Assembly: GCF_003945595.2 (NCBI RefSeq)
Contig: NW_024104292.1
Coordinates: 868,001 to 932,000, forward strand
Direction: 5' to 3'
From: Pipra filicauda
Lineage: Eukaryota > Chordata > Aves > Passeriformes > Pipridae
Length of the DNA: 64,000 nucleotides
Every line of letters begins with the position of its first letter. Position 1 is the first letter of the stretch. The notes beneath the pieces were generated by a model. That model was not told the origin of the DNA, ran no database searches, and worked only from the letters and a program-made list of their open reading frames with translations. The translations under genes were made by a program, and so were the position numbers. This document shows, in pieces, positions 39,454 to 52,089 of this stretch.

Positions 39454-41638
39454 ATCAAAATTGTTTATTTCTAGCCAGCAGGTTCCTGCTTTTGGGGGAA
39501 ACTTTGCTATAGTGACCTTAAAAATAATCTCATCGCCCCATGCAATTTTATTGTCAAATTTTAAATTGCAAAATTAATAAAAGGAAGGTGGGGTTAAAGT
39601 CTCTGGCTAGTGCCAGGCTGCTGTCATGGTGTTGTGGACTACAGATATGCCCCTTTTCCTAGAGTCTCTTAATCCCTTCTGTTGTGGTTCTACGTCCCAG
39701 TTGAGGGATTTGCTGACTTTCCAGTTAAAGCAGTAGTTGAACTAGTTTGGTGATTGTTTCTACCCTAGTGATTCCACTTTAGTGATCAAGCATCCAGCAG
39801 ATGCTTGGGCCAGTTGAGCAGTTAATAGAGATGGGAAGGAGCCTTAGAAGGATGTGTACAATCTACAGCAGTGAGCCCTCTCCTGTTCAGGGGAGACTGA
39901 AATGAAAAGGAGACTCTCAGGCTCTGTTAGAGGAGGAAGGATGAGTTTCCAGTTCTTCTGCAGCTGTTTGAGGGTTAGAGTTTGCACAGGATTGAAGTCC
40001 CCATGGGACATCACTTTCGCATGGGGACCTTTTGATAGCAACTTGCTCTGAAATGTTTTAAATGGGCAGTTCTAATGAATCTGTTAATTACACCCATCCC
40101 AATGCCATATTATTTCCTTCCTCTCTTCACTTGAGTTCAGCCTTCCCAGTGCACAAGCAGGGTGATTGCTGACTGAAGGAGGACATATCTCAGTAATGTC
40201 AGATAAAGTGTTCTCATGAGCCGTGCACTCCACAGGAAGCAAGACCCTAATGTTGTAATCCTGTCCCTGTCACTGACTCGATGTTCTTTATGGATCTGTT
40301 TCTTTCCTTCCATAATTTTTAGTAGTCAATTAAGTCCATGGGGGCTGGCAAGAGGCTTGGCAGCAGAAGGGGATAGCTGTGGCACCCTTACTGTGCTTGT
40401 GTACAACATGGGCTGTAGAATTTCCTCATATACCACTGAGCACTGGTTTTCCACTGCTGTTTCCTACCAAGATGAACATAGCAGAATCTACAAGATCCTG
40501 GACTTTTCCTGTGGGGAAGTGTTGTCTCTTGCAGCAACTGCCCAATCCTGGTAGTCACAGACTGGCGCCTGGTGGCAGCAGGAGCCTGGCAGCAACTTGC
40601 AGAGATTCACCGCTTCCATTTTATGGTTAAGATGAACCCTAAGGCTCATCGCTCTGAAAACTGTGGGCCAGTTTCTGTGCGAGTCCCTCTTTGCCAGTAG
40701 CAAAGCCAAGCAACCCAATCTACTGGAAACATATCTGGAGATTGATGCCAGATTCCCAAACTGGAGAGCATCAGCTTGCTATTCAAGTGGTGCTGACATT
40801 TGCGGGAAGGCTTTCTGTTCTAAGCCGTCAGATGTTAGCCAGTGTATGTAATTAACTTGGTATAATTTTGCTTCAGAATGAAATATTCATTCAAAAGAGA
40901 CACTAAAAAACATCCTGATGTTTTTAATGTCTGGCTAGCAAGTGATGCTACATAGATCAAGGCATACATTTATTGTTAGAGGGATTGGTTTCATGGCAAC
41001 TCCTGTTTGTTACTATGGTACACAGGAAGTCCCAAAGGCTTTTACTGTCTGTCACTTATTGGGTCTTGTAAGTAATCTGGATACAAAACCCACTGACATA
41101 CACTAACGGTAGAGACAGAAAACAATACAAAAATACAGCCTGAAATGCTGTGGTAGTCTAATTATCCCAAAGGACAAACGTAAAACTTTATTTTTTGGAT
41201 AGCAGTTTTTCTTGAGTTTGGTAATAAAGCTTGTGACCAGAGCAAGAGGAGAGGGAATGGAAATGGAAGGGGTAAAACAGGTTTCTTTTGCCCCAGAGGA
41301 AATTCAGGAATTAGTTAGAGAAGTGATAAAACAACAAAACCAAACCAGAAACCCATAGTTCGGTTCATTGACCACTGTTATATATTTTGATTCTAATGGT
41401 GCAGCGTGTAGAAGGAATTAATTCTTCCCAAGACTTTAACTTTACTGTTTTCTCTTTTGAAAAATATCCCAATCACCGAAATTTCTCTTCTGTGCTTTAT
41501 CAAAACTGAAATGAAGGGTTTGCGTTAAAGTGCAAGTTGAATTTGCAAACTTTATGATCACAAAACAACTTCCTGTGTGTGCAGGGGATGCAGAATCGAT
41601 GAGTCTGACCGAACACTGACATCTTGTCATGCTTGAGA

Positions 41639-41698
41639 TTTTTTTTTTTGGGGGGGGTGCTTTTTTTGTTGTTGTTTTCATTGTTTGTTTGTTTGGAT
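41639..41698. repeat. T/G low-complexity tract with T and G homopolymers
   Basis: A T10 run, a G8 run, another T run and then ttg and gttt repeats. Simple sequence in the SMCO4 intron. Confidence 0.85.
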
Positions 41699-43409
41699 TG
41701 TATCCAGGAAGGACCATTTAAAGCCAGAAATACTGATGGTTTGATCTGTTATTGGTTTTCTAGTACCACGTGGTTTCTCTGATAGTCTGGTTGATTGCAG
41801 CAGTTCAATTTAGCAGAGTTATTCTGCATTTTACCTTAAATATTGCAGTATCTCACTAAGCTAATTGCCTGAATGAGATTCACAGCAGGCAGATTGTGCT
41901 GTTATGAGCAAGGGTGAAAACTCTTTTGTAGCTGCAGATAACCTACAGGTGAGTATTGTTGCTTGGTATGTGAGTGTTTTAGTTCAGTTTTGCTTTTGTG
42001 GTTGGGCTGACAAATCAGGTTGAGTGCTAACACCAACAGAAAGCATCCCATTTTCAGTGAAACCTCTTCTTGTTATTTTAAAAAAAGTAGTCACAAGACA
42101 GCTTGTAGCATTGACCAGAGACAATACATCAAGAGGAAGTTGTGTCTGGGGTGAACTGAGAGAACTTTGCAGTTTTGCTTGATGACACATGCTCCTCACC
42201 TACAGCAGCACATTAAAATCTTCTTTATATTTTGAAATAAGAGGGAAAGAAAAGAAGAAGTTGCAGTAACCACTAATTCCTACATACATTTTATTCTGAG
42301 TATGTTAGAGTGGTGGAAAAATGTGAGTTCATAATTTACTTCAGTTCAGCTCAGGATTTGACACCAGTAATCGTCACTGTCCAAATTTGTGTTTAGGTAC
42401 GTGTGGCCTGTGTCCAGCTGTTGTGCTGTGGCAGAACCGAGGAATGTAGTGAAGAGGAGTGTAACCAAGGGCTGGCACCCGCCCTCACTGCACAGTCAGC
42501 CTGATTTTGGAGGCTTCTGTACCATGCTGTGTTTTTGTTAATCTCACATTATAGATACTTCTGCTTTTAAACATTGCCTAGTAGATACTTCAGAGCAACA
42601 GCCTTCTCTTTTATTAATGACTGCTTGTCTACACCAGTGATTTGTAAGCAGGCTGGTTATCACTTGGGCTCTTCTTCTTCTATCAATGACAGCTGCAATA
42701 AGAATGACAGCACTGAGTCATGTTACGATTTAGACTTTGTTCTGTGGCAGCAGAACCAGAAGCATTAAATTAAGCAGGTCTTTCTCCCCATTTCTTCCTG
42801 TTAGAATACCCTTTATTGTAATAAATGCATGTTGTGGGTGATAAACACGATAGGGCGTGTGCTTGCCTGTCCTCATTCTGCAGGTTTGTGGGGAGCCACA
42901 GCCCCTGAGCAGGGGCCTGCTGCTCTTTGAAGGAAGGGGCAGCTGGTACCGTGTGTTGACATAAGACTAATTCATATTATTTTCATTAAGTCTTCAGGTG
43001 TGTTACCTTGTTTGCCTTCGAGGATAAAATGTATGGTGCCAGGCTTTGTTTCTGGCTTAACAGAGTGCAAGTTCAGGGCTCTTGGACAGATATATGCCAT
43101 GATGAACTGCTCTAGTTTTTAAGGGGAAAGTGTTATGTGGATGATCTGAGTGAGCACACTGAGATTCTCTTTCTTTGAAAGAAGCTGCATTAGTGTCTGT
43201 TGGATGAAAGATTTACCAAGTGGAACAGCAAATGGTTTTAATAACTGGAATATGAATTGTTCTCTTTCTCTTGCAGTTTCTTGCACAGCCAACCACTTGA
43301 AGGAGAAGGAATTCTTCAACCCCTTGTTTCAAAAGACCTTGGACTATATTTTCTGCTGTTCCACTCCCTTTGCTCCCACATTCGGCAAACAAAAGATCCG
43401 AAGAGGAGG

Positions 43410-43589
43410 ATGAGGCAGCTAAGAGGAAAACCCAAAAAAGAGACTTCCAAAGATAAAAAGGAGAGAAAACAGGCAATGCAAGAGGCTCGGCAACAAATCA
43501 CCACTGTCGTGCTTCCCACGCTGGCTGTCGTAGTACTGCTGATTGTTGTGTTTGTTTATGTAGCGACTCGTCCAAATACAACTGAATGA
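43410..43589 (+). CDS. SMCO4: Single-pass membrane and coiled-coil domain-containing protein 4
   Basis: A 59-residue protein encoded entirely in one exon, the same length as the mammalian protein (also known as C11orf75 or FN5). Residues 1-29 are highly charged and basic (MRQLRGKPKK at the start, then a lysine/glutamate-rich stretch through QAMQEARQQI) and likely form a short helix or coiled coil. Residues about 32-52 are one hydrophobic transmembrane segment (TTVVLPTLAVVVLLIVVFVY), followed by a short polar tail ending TRPNTTE. There is no cleavable signal peptide. The start has a purine at -3 and is the first ATG of this exon. By recollection the human protein differs only at a few positions (residue 5 and near the C-terminus), so it is extremely conserved. 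The function is not established. A small tail-anchor-like or signal-anchor membrane protein is inferred. It lies tail to tail with DEUP1 downstream, as I recall for human. Confidence 0.95.
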   Translation: MRQLRGKPKKETSKDKKERKQAMQEARQQITTVVLPTLAVVVLLIVVFVYVATRPNTTE

Positions 43590-44041
43590 TGCAGCTTTTC
43601 AGACTCTCTAGCTTTGGGGTATTAATAATTTTACCAAGAGCCAAAAGGAACTCTCTGCCACTCTTTCAGTACTTTACAAAGGAACTTGCTGGTATTTTCA
43701 GTCTTTCTCTTGGTTAGGGTCCTGCGGATTCTCTTTAGGAATGTAACATAAAACGTATTAGTGAATATGCCAGTACGTTTTATGGCCCAGTTCATGTGCC
43801 TTTCAGACTTTTAAAATGGTGTTTTTCTTAAATCTGTTTGAAGCTCTATATTGTAAAAGGAAATTGTGTTCTGCTATAAATTTGTAAAAAATCAGCTTTC
43901 GGCTTTTATCGTTGTTATGGATAATATTGCTCCCATGAGCTCTTGTGTGTCTACTTCAGAACTTCCAAAGAAGTACATTTCTTCTTTGTACTTAATGTCA
44001 TATGAAGTGCTTAGATTCAGAAAGGATATATTTATTTTTTG

Positions 44042-44047
44042 AATAAA
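44042..44047 (+). other. SMCO4: Proximal polyadenylation signal (AATAAA) of SMCO4
   Basis: A canonical hexamer 453 bases 3' of the stop codon. It could give a shorter 3' UTR isoform. Confidence 0.5.
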
Positions 44048-44342
44048 AGAGAGAAGTCTTACTTGGAATCTTCAAATTATTTTGCAAAAAATGTGACTTA
44101 CTGTGAAAGCCTACATTGTGTAATAATTTTTTCATTAACCACTATATAGTTCACTCAGAAAGAATCTTTTTGGTGTGAGATGCCAACACGCAAAGTGAAT
44201 ACTTCAGGATCTGCTGGAAGGAATCTTACAGAATTTAGAAAGGGAGATTCTGCCAGGTTATGGTGAAGTAACTAATAACAATCTGCATAAATACAGATAG
44301 TTGTTTATCTGAATGTTCAATATTTAAATCTGTATAAGTGGC

Positions 44343-44348
44343 AATAAA
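44343..44348 (+). other. SMCO4: Likely main polyadenylation signal (AATAAA) of SMCO4
   Basis: A canonical hexamer about 754 bases 3' of the stop. Cleavage would be expected at about 44,360-44,375. A further AATAAA at 45,542-45,547 with GT-rich sequence after it could serve a longer isoform. Confidence 0.6.
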
Positions 44349-47179
44349 AAGGCGATTTTGAATACAGCTCTTGATTATTCTTTTAATAAGGAAAGAAAAG
44401 TAACATGAGTGTAACTTTCATCTCTAATCTCTGCAGAAGTGAGCTGCTGTCCTGTGACATGCCCCATCCCCTCATTTGAAGGAAGCTGGGAGCACAGTTT
44501 GGGCAGTTTTATTCTAGTAAATCAAGCTATACATTCTCATCAAAATGCTTCACTGACCCTGTGTTCTACTACAGCTCTTTCACATCCAAATCTTTTAAGG
44601 CACTCAGTAGGCATTAACCTTCAGAAGACTTTGGGGAGGGAATTTGAAAACTCTTCACTGCTGCTTAAACGCAGGCCAAGCAAGGAAGAACGTGATGCTA
44701 CAGCGCACTGAAGCATGGCAGGAAGTATTTCTATGTCGGAAGTCAAAGACCTCTCGGTTCTTTCCCTCACATGTTGTCTTTTGGCACAGGAATAGTCCCA
44801 GCAAACTCAATGGGAATGTTCAGAGTTCCAGTGACAGAGGGGCTGTGCTTCCTGTGTTACCCTTGTGTACTGCTGTGCAGAATGCTGCTGCCAGCCAGAG
44901 TTACTGTACAAAAAACTAATTTATGCAAGCAAATGCAGGTCCTTGTAGTGCACTTTGCCCTAAGGCCCGTGTTCCCACAGTGGGATGAGCCTGTGGCCAG
45001 CTGTAAACCAACTCCACTCAGAATGACAGAGATACCTGATGGTGCAGAGATGGCCACAGCTCCTGACACTTGCTGTGCCACTGCTGGCAGGAGCATCTAG
45101 AGTTAAACTAGCCCTGCAGACTAAGGTGTTTTTGAAATTCAAAATTCACTGAAAGCCAAAAGGAAGAGGTTGGATGAATTGTTAGATTGTTCCCCTGCTC
45201 AGCTTGCATCGTAGTTTTTGGGATATAAGCACAGCAAACACAAAGAGGATGGCCATTGTGGTGTGCCCACGAGTGACCAGTGGGAAGTCTGCTGTGGAAC
45301 CCGTGTGCTCAGTGAGCCATTACTGACACTGAAATTATCTGTGCTTTGCACTGAGAACTGCTTCCTTCAACTGGAGAGCGATGCATCTGTAAAAGTAATT
45401 GCTTAGTCTGTGTCATCTCCCAGCTGTTTCTGTTCTCCCAGGCACCAAATCCTTGTCCTATTTTTATTTTATCCTCAGTCAGGGATGGCTGAGATGGAGC
45501 TCTGGTAGACTGCACCTTTTTCAGTGGAGCTGTTCAGCTTGAATAAAATTTGTGCCTGAGGACGCAAACAAGAGCGTGTGTATTTTACATATGTGTGTCC
45601 TGGGGTACTTGGTGTCTTGGGCGTCTAGAATGGAAGCAGAGTTTCTGCTAATCACTTCCATAGATTCCTCCTCATCCTCCTCTTTTGTAGATCCTCAACC
45701 AAGATTTTCCTGTCCCTGCTTGTTCTGTGATACTTTCTGATGGCTCTAACAAAGTCCCTGTGACATTCCCATCTCTGAGTAGTAGGCTTATTTCAGTCCC
45801 TTCCACCTGCAGGGCTTTTTTATGAGCCCAAGCAATGATTTTATAATTTGGAGAGCTTTCCCTGAAGTTGTTCAGAGTCCTTATGTGATTTTTTCCCCCT
45901 TTTCATTTTCTGCAAGAGTTGAGTCTGTGACACATGAGAGCAATGAACTGATGTACTGGTTGATAACAACTAAATAGGTAAAAGGTCAGTTGGGTTAGAT
46001 AACATTTATGATTACTTCTCTAATGAGATGTTTAATTTCTGCTGCTTTTTCTTATTCCCTCTGTCTCTTGTAATCTGCAAATTCTTCGGGTCACAATAAC
46101 AATCTTTTCAGAGCCAAATGTCCATTAATATGAACCTATAGCTTGTTGCTAATAAGAGACATTGTGTATTTCAGTTCTCTGAGATGTGCAATTATACTGA
46201 GTGCTAATTGAGAGGACATTCTGAATGATTCCTTATGCAGAAGCTGGAATTGATTTCACAGTTCGACTCTTAAAAAAAATATTTTTTTCTCTAGTAAACA
46301 GTGAACTTGGATTCTAACATTTTCTACCAAATTCCTTTTTACTAGTATTGAATATGAGAATGTGCATTTGTAAAAAAGGTATGAAGCCTCTGCAGACAGA
46401 AACTGTCAAAAATCACTGGGTAATAATGGGGAAGTAAATTAATGGCAGTTGCTCAAATGTCAACTTGTGTGAGCTTCTCAACTGAAGGTGTAACCGTGTC
46501 TCTGGTTTTTTAACTGTATGTATTACTCCAACTGTCAGTTGCCTTCAAAAATGTTTTAGAAATAGGATTTCAAACCTTTTCCCAGCATACAGTAGCGTGT
46601 GGGCAAAACTGAATGATTTATTACAAGCATTTTACCAGAAAACTCATGCTGAGATACTTCTTCAGCAGTGTCTTATGATATGGTTTCCAAGAGTGCTCAT
46701 TATCAGGTGAAGTCATTAAAAACCTGCCATTGCATTCTGATAAATCAAATTATAGGAGTAGTTTTTTAAACCCAATTTTCCAAAGCATAAATCAAATCTA
46801 GTCAAATACTTAAACATCAAAGTTTGAATGGAGTTTTATAGATGTCTGCGAAGTGCTAAGAAAACAAAGCAATCGTGTCAAGCATTCTTGCAATGGCTAA
46901 AGCCGTGCCCATCTGCATTACACATAGACCCAGCTCACCAAAGCCAAGTGAGAGAAGCCAGTGGCACTGCTTGTGGTCAGAAGGAAGAACTACACGTACT
47001 TTAAGAGCTCAGAGAGATTTACTTATTCACGTCCTGATGTTCAGTTTAAATACATACATCAGAGAAGATGAACTGTTCTTTTTCCAGACTGTTTATGTTC
47101 AGGTTTGAACACTGCTGTAGCTCTGGAAGAGATGAACTAGAGCCTGCACTTTGCCTCTGATTTGGACCTGCACTACAGA

Positions 47180-48050
47180 GACGATGACACTAAGTTGGGA
47201 GGAGCTGATGACTCCTTTGGGGGCAGAGAGGCCCTACAGGGAGACCTCGACAAATAGAGAGATGAGCAATCACCAATCTTAAGAAGTTTAACAAGGGCAC
47301 GTACGGGCTGGATTCTCCACATGGGACAGGGCAACCCTGGATGTGTGTATAGACTGGGGAATGAGAGGCTGGAGAGCAGTGCTGCAGAGAGGGACCTGGG
47401 GGTCCTGGTCAAAGGCAAGTTGAATATGAGTCACCAATGCTCGGCAGCCAGGAAGGCCAACCATGTCCTGGGGGGCATCAGGCAAAGCGTCGCCAGCTGG
47501 TCGAGGGAGGGGATTGTCCCACTCTGCTCTGCACTGGTGTGGCCTCAACTTGAATATTGTGTGCAGTTTGGGGCATCACAGTATAGGAAAGATATTAAGC
47601 TATTAGCATCCAAAGGAGGGCAACAAAGTTGGTGAAGGGCCTTGAGGGGAAGCCATATGAGGAGTGGCTGAGGTCACTTGGTCTGTTCAGCCTGGAGGAG
47701 ACAGAGGGGAGACCTCATTGCAGTTACAACTTCCTCATGAGGGGAAGAGGAGGGGCAGGCACTGATCTCTTCTCTGTGGTGACCTGTGACAGGACCCAAG
47801 GGAATGGCCTGAAGTTGTGTCAGGGGAGGTTTAGGTTGGATATTAGGAAAAGGTTCTTCACCCAGAAGGTGGTTGGGCACTGGAACAGGCTCCCTAGGGC
47901 AGTGGTCACAGCCTGACAGAGTTCAAGAACCATTTGGATGATACTTTCAGGCACATGGTGTGATTCTTGGAGTGTACTGCACAGGGCCAGGAGTTGGACT
48001 TTGATGATTCCTATGGGTCCCTTCCAACTCAGGATATTCTATGATTCTTA
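47180..48050 (+). mobile_element. CR1 LINE, 5'-truncated, with decayed ORF2 end
   Basis: About 870 bases of a Chicken-Repeat-1-type non-LTR retrotransposon. Interrupted frames (47,321-47,635 and 47,629-47,916) keep the last part of the reverse transcriptase ORF. Recognisable segments include the ERDLGVLVKGKLNMSHQC block, ARKANHVLGGI, VWPQLEYCVQFGA, and [13 protein letters not shown] with the terminal [17 protein letters not shown] block. The reading frame is broken several times, so it is dead. The 3' end is diagnostic: cccttccaactcaggatatt followed by ctatgattct. The 5' break lies near 47,180 (gatgacactaagttgggagg). It inserted between SMCO4 and DEUP1 in the + sense. I did not find a clear target-site duplication. 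Confidence 0.95.
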
Positions 48051-50647
48051 CCAGGAGAACTTTCTTACCAGAGCAGGTGGTTCCAGTTCACATGCCAGGC
48101 ACCAGCAAAGCAAAGCCCTACCATCCATGCCCCAGCTGAGCATCTTCATAATCACTACAGATGGAGCTCTTAGTTGATGTTGTCTTCTGCACAATACCTT
48201 TATTTGGTGAAGCTTCTACCAAAAAAATTTTTGCTATGGTGCTTACATGGGATGCTGAGGACCAGGACTTCAGTAGGATTTACTGCTCTATGTGTAATTT
48301 TACAAGGGTTAATATCAAGTAAATTCTTCATCTGTCGCAGGAAATTTGGTGATAGAATGGTTCAGGACTGTTCTTTGCATGCAAACATGTTCTCATAAAG
48401 TAACTGGGCATTTTTTCGTGATAAATCTGTTTCAAAGTCCCTGGTAGTTTGGTTAAGAGTAGATTAGAAGAACAAACTGATCAGTCTGTTGATTTAGGAA
48501 GGGACACCACAGTGCAGCATATCAGTGTCTAGGGGCACTGCTCAACCCACTAGCAGAAATTTATATGCACTATGTTAAATTACAGCCTATTTATGGATTT
48601 GAGGGTGTCCGTGTGATTAAATAGAAACTCCAACACAGTGAACTTTGAGATCTGATCCCTACAGTGAGGAAAAAACAACACACAGTTCCCACATTGGTTT
48701 GGCCAATTCCAACGAACTCTGCTTTGAACAATCCTTAGCCTAGCATTGTCTCAGCAGACTGCTGTGTCTGAGAAAAAAAAACCAAAACACTTCCCTAGCA
48801 CAAGGCAGTTAGTGTACAATTTAGTGCATAGCTATTCTGAATGGAATGTGCTTGTGAATGCTATAATTGGCTCTCAGGTTGTAAAGCCAGACAAGAATGT
48901 AAGCCCATGATACAGGCTAAGGACCTTCTGCCAGTGCCCTCTACCTTCTCCTAGCTGTTGAGTCACTGGGAGACCCAGGAGCAGAAAGCAGCAGGACTGA
49001 ATGGAGTTCAGTGCATACCTGAGCTGGCTGTGTAATCCAAGCTTTGATGACTGGCATGATACACCACAGCTGTAAAGTCACCTGAGGCTCACCTCATTAG
49101 GCAGTCTTTGTTGATGGCTTCCATCTCATTCTCACTGCTGGTGTTAGTCTAGCTTTGAATTATTAATTGCTGGTGGGCTTGATTCTAGGCACTGTTGTAC
49201 CACCGTTAAATCAGGAATTATAAGCCATTCCAGTACAATAAAACCAGAACAGTGAGACTGGGGGGGGGTAGGGAACTTTCTGTAGCATCTCTGATCACAG
49301 CAGAGATTTATTAGCCTTTTGACTGGGTAAGCTAAAGTCATTGTTTAAGTCTACCCATTGGAAAAGCAAGAAAGCTGTGCCTGTGCTCATTCATTTTTGT
49401 GTTCATTTGGCATTTGCGTTTTGCTGCTGCAGTTTGCATTCCTCTCTGCGTGGCTCAGAGTACGCACCATCTGACACACTCCCATTCTTACACTCCTAAA
49501 TTTCCCATAGATAAGGGAGTAAGACATGGAAGAAAATGCATTAAATACCCAACTTTCATGTGAGGCCCTTTTAAATGATTCTGTTCAGTTACTGTCATTT
49601 CAGGCCTCTCAGAGTAAGTTTTGGGGAGTGAATTGGACAGCAATGCTCTGGCAGCTCTTTTGCCACTGACTATTTCAAAATTACATCTTGATGAAACATG
49701 TTGGCAATTGCGTGCACATGACCCCGTTTTTTCTTCAGCAAAAGCTGGTGGCAGCCTGAACCATTGTTCTTTGTATTTAAAACAAGTCTTTCAACTGGGA
49801 GCCAAAAAAATGCTTTTCAGTAAAGCTTTGAAAAATCATCAAAGTCCAGCAGCTTACAAAAATTTTCCACTGCCTGGCTATTCACAAAGTAGAATAGAAA
49901 TTGTCTGTATGTTTTGGGCAATCCATAGCTCCTGAACATTGTGCCTTGTCCTGTCAAATGAACTTAATGATTAATAATTCTTTTTTTTTTTCATTTTTAT
50001 TGGTGCTTTCAGGCATTTATAGCCTTGGACCCTTCTGATTATTCCTTTTTATGACAATATACATATATGCCCAACCCCTGTTTATAAGGTGTATAATTTC
50101 TCAGTCTTTATTATTTTTGCTGTCCATCATTCTTTAAAAAGTTTTTTTGCCATGATAATATCAGGAACATATCTCTTCTTTCAGAAACCTCTCATCAGCT
50201 CAGTCAAGCTTCTACCTTTTAATACAACTAAGGTATTCAAACCAGTGGTGTGGCTCCAACCATACTGTGGCAGCAAAGGGCTCATTTAAATTGGGGATTG
50301 TCAGATGAGGAACTTATGCTGTTTGGCTGGGGAAGAGAAGGGTGACCTTTCTGGTAGGTAGGTGTTAAAAAAATGGCACTTTGATCCATACTTAGCACAT
50401 TTGTGGCATAATATACTCTGAGCAGGCAATAACAATAACAAGTAGGCTGTTAAGCTACAAGTACTTTGCAGTTTTCAGTGCTTTTTACAGGGACTTTATT
50501 ATATGGCGTTGCACAAAAACCAGGCTGAAATTAACTCTATTATTTCATTAGCCAAAATTAGTAGCTTGGTCAGATCTTAAAAAGCTTTAGAAAAAAAAAA
50601 TCTTATTCATTTTTTGATAATTTCATTTCACTCACTCTGTATCATCA

Positions 50648-50688
50648 CACAGACCTTGAGAGGTCTGTGAGATACCTTGAGAGGTATC
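50648..50688. repeat. Twin hairpins with identical TTGAGA loops
   Basis: The first stem is cacagacc (50,648-50,655) with ggtctgtg (50,662-50,669), perfect over 8 bp. The second is gatacc (50,671-50,676) with ggtatc (50,683-50,688), perfect over 6 bp. Both loops are ttgaga. The two hairpins are separated by one base, so the core ACC-TTGAGA-GGT is tandemly repeated while both arms changed together. Confidence 0.75.
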
Positions 50689-52083
50689 CTCATGCCTGGA
50701 CTGGACTCAGACACATACAGTTCTTCGAAGACATGGAGCATACTGTTATCTTGTGTGTTTAAATGGCTAACTGGTTAATTTATTTCTCTTGCACTTCTGA
50801 AAGACAATATTTTACTGTCTTTTCGCTTCTACAGATCTTGCCTGGCTTAAAATTTAGCTTCGTTTTCAGAGGTTCCTGAATTTCTTCACTAGTTCTTTTA
50901 CAACTCCCAGATGCATCTCCCTTTAAGTTGAGGATGCATACATATTTAGTTTGTTCAGATGTCCTTCCGTCATCTTTTTATTCAGTCCTTGTTCCTCCAG
51001 CTGAGTCTAGTAATTTTCCTGAATTTTCCTGTAAAAGGTTCTTTGATGTCCTCATCTTCATTACTCATTTTACTGCAAGCAGATCCAAACTGGTATTTAA
51101 AATCTTGGTATTTTGTGTAAGTGTGATGTAGTGTATTTTGTCTTAATGGAAATATCGCATCGAAAAAGAATTTACATTTTAGCCATGGTCTTGAATATTA
51201 ACGAGGCTTCTTTTACTCACAAACTGGAGCAGTTTGACAGCCTGGTATTATTTTTATCCAGATTTTCCCAGGAAGTTGGCAACAGTATATGCTAGAAAGC
51301 AGTTCTTCAGTATCTCATTCACTAAAATTGGTGGTTCATCAACAGTGTCTGTAATTTCTGTTTCGCTTGCACAGCAATAGAATTCAGTATGAATTGCAAA
51401 TAAAAGGAATCTCAACATTTTGCATTTTTTCAGCACATGGAGTTGAATTAGCTCTGCTCAGTTATATAACTCTTCCTATGTTGTAGAAAAATGTAAAGAA
51501 TTTAAGCCCTTACCTAAGACAGATCACAAGTTGTCTGAAGTTAAAGTTTTTTTGTCCCGTTCCAATGTAGTTAAACAAGGAGCCAAAACATCAATACCCA
51601 AAGAGATGCTTTTGAATAGAGGATTTAAAAATTATAAAATGTTAATGTAAAGATCTGGCTCTGCCCCAGGTGAAGCCTATAGGTCTGGTAAAAGGGGCAG
51701 TAGGGGTGTCTTTAAAATATATACTTTGTCTATTTATGTTCCCCTCATGGACTGACATGGCTTAGAGTGTAAGAAAGAAAGAGGTCGAACTTCTCATTTC
51801 CAGAGTCCCAAGGGCTACTTCCACAGCCAAGAATAACCAGAGCATAGATAAGCTCTTTATGCCAGGAGCTGTAACATGGCTAAAGGCCCTTATTAGTCTT
51901 CTCTACAATCTAGAGAATTTCTCTTGGCTGATTCCAATTTCAAGGGAATAATTCCACTTATTAGCCCTCTGTACACTACAGAATTTTAATATCTTACTTA
52001 TTTTACAGAGCTGCAACAGGGTCTCTGCTGCACACAATTTGACTGCGCAAAACCAGCCTGTATATTTTAGAATATGTTTAGAG

Positions 52084-52089
52084 TTTATT
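52084..52089 (-). other. DEUP1: Probable DEUP1 polyadenylation signal (AATAAA on the minus strand)
   Basis: TTTATT on the + strand reads AATAAA in the DEUP1 sense, about 190 bases 3' of the stop codon. This predicts a short 3' UTR of about 52,065-52,276. Confidence 0.5.

Larger units (their letters stand above)
17379..43276 (+). other. SMCO4: SMCO4 large 5' intron (predicted)
   Basis: About 26 kb between the CpG-island donor and the strong acceptor before the coding exon (pyrimidine tract ttctctttctcttgcag, AG at 43,275-43,276). I see no coding exon inside. It holds T- and GT-rich low-complexity tracts, a CR1 3' tail (24,921-24,974), a CA-rich tract with a minus-strand G-quadruplex (32,287-32,452) and several perfect inverted repeats. 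Extra noncoding 5' exons could lie here and would not be visible. The 143-codon frame at 25,966-26,397 shows no recognisable domain and is probably chance. Confidence 0.6.
43277..44370 (+). other. SMCO4: SMCO4 terminal exon (5' leader part, full CDS, 3' UTR)
   Basis: The exon opens after a textbook acceptor with a long pyrimidine tract and AG at 43,275-43,276. It contains 133 bases of leader without any ATG, the whole coding sequence (43,410-43,589) and an AU-rich 3' UTR of about 780 bases. AATAAA signals lie at 44,042-44,047 and 44,343-44,348. The second is the likelier main site, because TTTTAATAAG- and GU-type sequence follows it. The leader stays open in the CDS frame back to the acceptor (44 codons without a stop). 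Confidence 0.75.
44376..52065. other. Intergenic space between convergent SMCO4 and DEUP1
   Basis: About 7.7 kb between the two gene ends. It contains one large CR1 LINE fragment (47,180-48,050), a G8 run near 49,260 and the twin hairpin at 50,648-50,688. I recognise no exon. Either 3' UTR could extend into it through alternative polyA signals such as 45,542-45,547. Confidence 0.6.

Noticed and set aside
47321..47916. Two open frames that look like a gene
   Set aside because: They are the broken end of the CR1 reverse transcriptase ORF and belong to the LINE, not to a host gene.
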